Positions 6,666 to 6,928 of a stretch of DNA of 6,928 nt are shown here, piece by piece; within the stretch, counting starts at the first letter, position 1, and the number at the start of each line of letters is the position of its first letter. The notes under the pieces are model-generated. The model had not been told where the DNA came from. It did not search any database and was given only the letters and a program-made list of their open reading frames with translations. The position numbers were made by a program, and so were the translations under genes. This DNA is from an uncultured Prevotella sp. (GTDB lineage Bacteria; Bacteroidota; Bacteroidia; Bacteroidales; Bacteroidaceae): positions 1 to 6,928 of the forward strand of contig USSA01000154.1 of the NCBI GenBank assembly GCA_900557255.1, given 5' to 3'.

Positions 6666-6899
6666 TTACTTTTTATACTTCAACAAATCATTGGCACTAT
6701 ATGCAAGTAAGAACCCACATATTGAACCAACAAAAAAACACACTATATTAAGCCAACCGAAATCACCTCCAATTATCAGAGGCGACAATCCTCCCACGGC
6801 AACGCTGCCAAACATCAGCTTCGCCATATCATAGAGAAAACCAGCTAGCAGTTTTCTTCTATCTTGCTCTGAAACTTCTTTTACTGCATTACTAACCAT
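6666..6899 (-). CDS. Small two-helix membrane protein (77 aa), function unknown
   Basis: From ATG 6899 the protein has 77 residues: a charged N-terminus (KEVSEQDRRKLLAGFLYDMAK, to about 27), then two hydrophobic segments, about 28-45 (LMFGSVAVGGLSPLIIGG) and 48-67 (GWLNIVCFFVGSICGFLLAY), and a short basic end LLKYKK. This predicts a helical hairpin with both ends in the cytoplasm. The frame can be lengthened by 4 residues to a TTG at 6911, and a stop lies just beyond (6915-6917), so the gene is complete inside the window; I prefer ATG. It is followed after 5 bases by the 34-residue membrane protein gene and then by mazG. The protein resembles the small DUF-type membrane proteins common in Bacteroidetes, but no family can be named with confidence. 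Toxin, holin-like or respiratory-accessory roles are not supported by any motif. Confidence 0.7.
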   Translation of the reverse strand: MVSNAVKEVSEQDRRKLLAGFLYDMAKLMFGSVAVGGLSPLIIGGDFGWLNIVCFFVGSICGFLLAYSANDLLKYKK

Positions 6900-6928
6900 C
6901 GTTTTGTGCAAAAATTAATAATTTTGAT

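Noticed and set aside
6535..6834. A 99-codon open frame on the + strand opposite the small membrane protein genes
   Set aside because: Its composition (runs of Lys/His/Asn) looks like translated antisense of AT-rich coding DNA, while the - strand frames give coherent membrane helices packed against mazG.
6909..6917. TAATTTTTG on the - strand as a Bacteroidetes -7 promoter element (consensus TAnnTTTG)
   Set aside because: It has one extra base against the consensus, the -33 element would be outside the window, and a start from it would leave almost no leader before the ATG at 6899.

Overview
The window looks like a chromosomal segment of an anaerobic Bacteroidetes, most likely a Prevotella/Segatella-type gut or oral species. 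The reasons are the fused NfnA-NfnB type oxidoreductase, an ECF sigma gene overlapping a gene for a membrane-anchored beta-barrel protein, a lipocalin-like lipoprotein with a Bacteroidetes-style lipobox, mostly weak Shine-Dalgarno sequences, AT-rich spacers and moderate GC. The assignment rests on protein character, not on a database search.

Layout. Positions 1-1814 (+ strand) hold the 3' part of a large flavin/iron-sulfur oxidoreductase whose start lies before the window. A strong, apparently bidirectional terminator hairpin (1834-1867) separates it from everything else, which is on the - strand. Read in transcription order from the right edge, the - strand carries a two-helix small membrane protein (6899-6666), a 34-residue single-helix protein (6660-6556), mazG (6540-5605), a lipocalin-like lipoprotein (5548-4988) and ribonuclease Z (4951-4034). 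These five lie 5, 15, 56 and 36 bases apart and could be one transcript ending at a 14-bp hairpin terminator (3921-3956). A second unit follows: an ECF sigma factor (3885-3292) and, overlapping it by 8 bases, a protein with an anti-sigma-like N-terminus, one inner-membrane helix, a long linker and a C-terminal outer-membrane-type beta-barrel (3299-1941). This unit ends at the shared terminator facing the oxidoreductase gene.

Functionally the right-hand unit is housekeeping: nucleotide-pool cleaning (MazG) and tRNA 3'-end maturation (RNase Z), with envelope proteins of unknown role between and ahead of them. The sigma/barrel pair looks like an envelope-linked regulatory module. The oxidoreductase is a redox-balancing enzyme exchanging electrons between NAD(P)H and ferredoxin.

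Most of this is ordinary core genome. The parts most worth a second look are the sigma/anti-sigma-like/barrel module, with a terminator hairpin only 35 bases ahead of it, and the pair of tiny membrane proteins leading into mazG, one of which (34 aa) is easily missed. No CRISPR array, tRNA, rRNA, insertion sequence or phage gene was seen.
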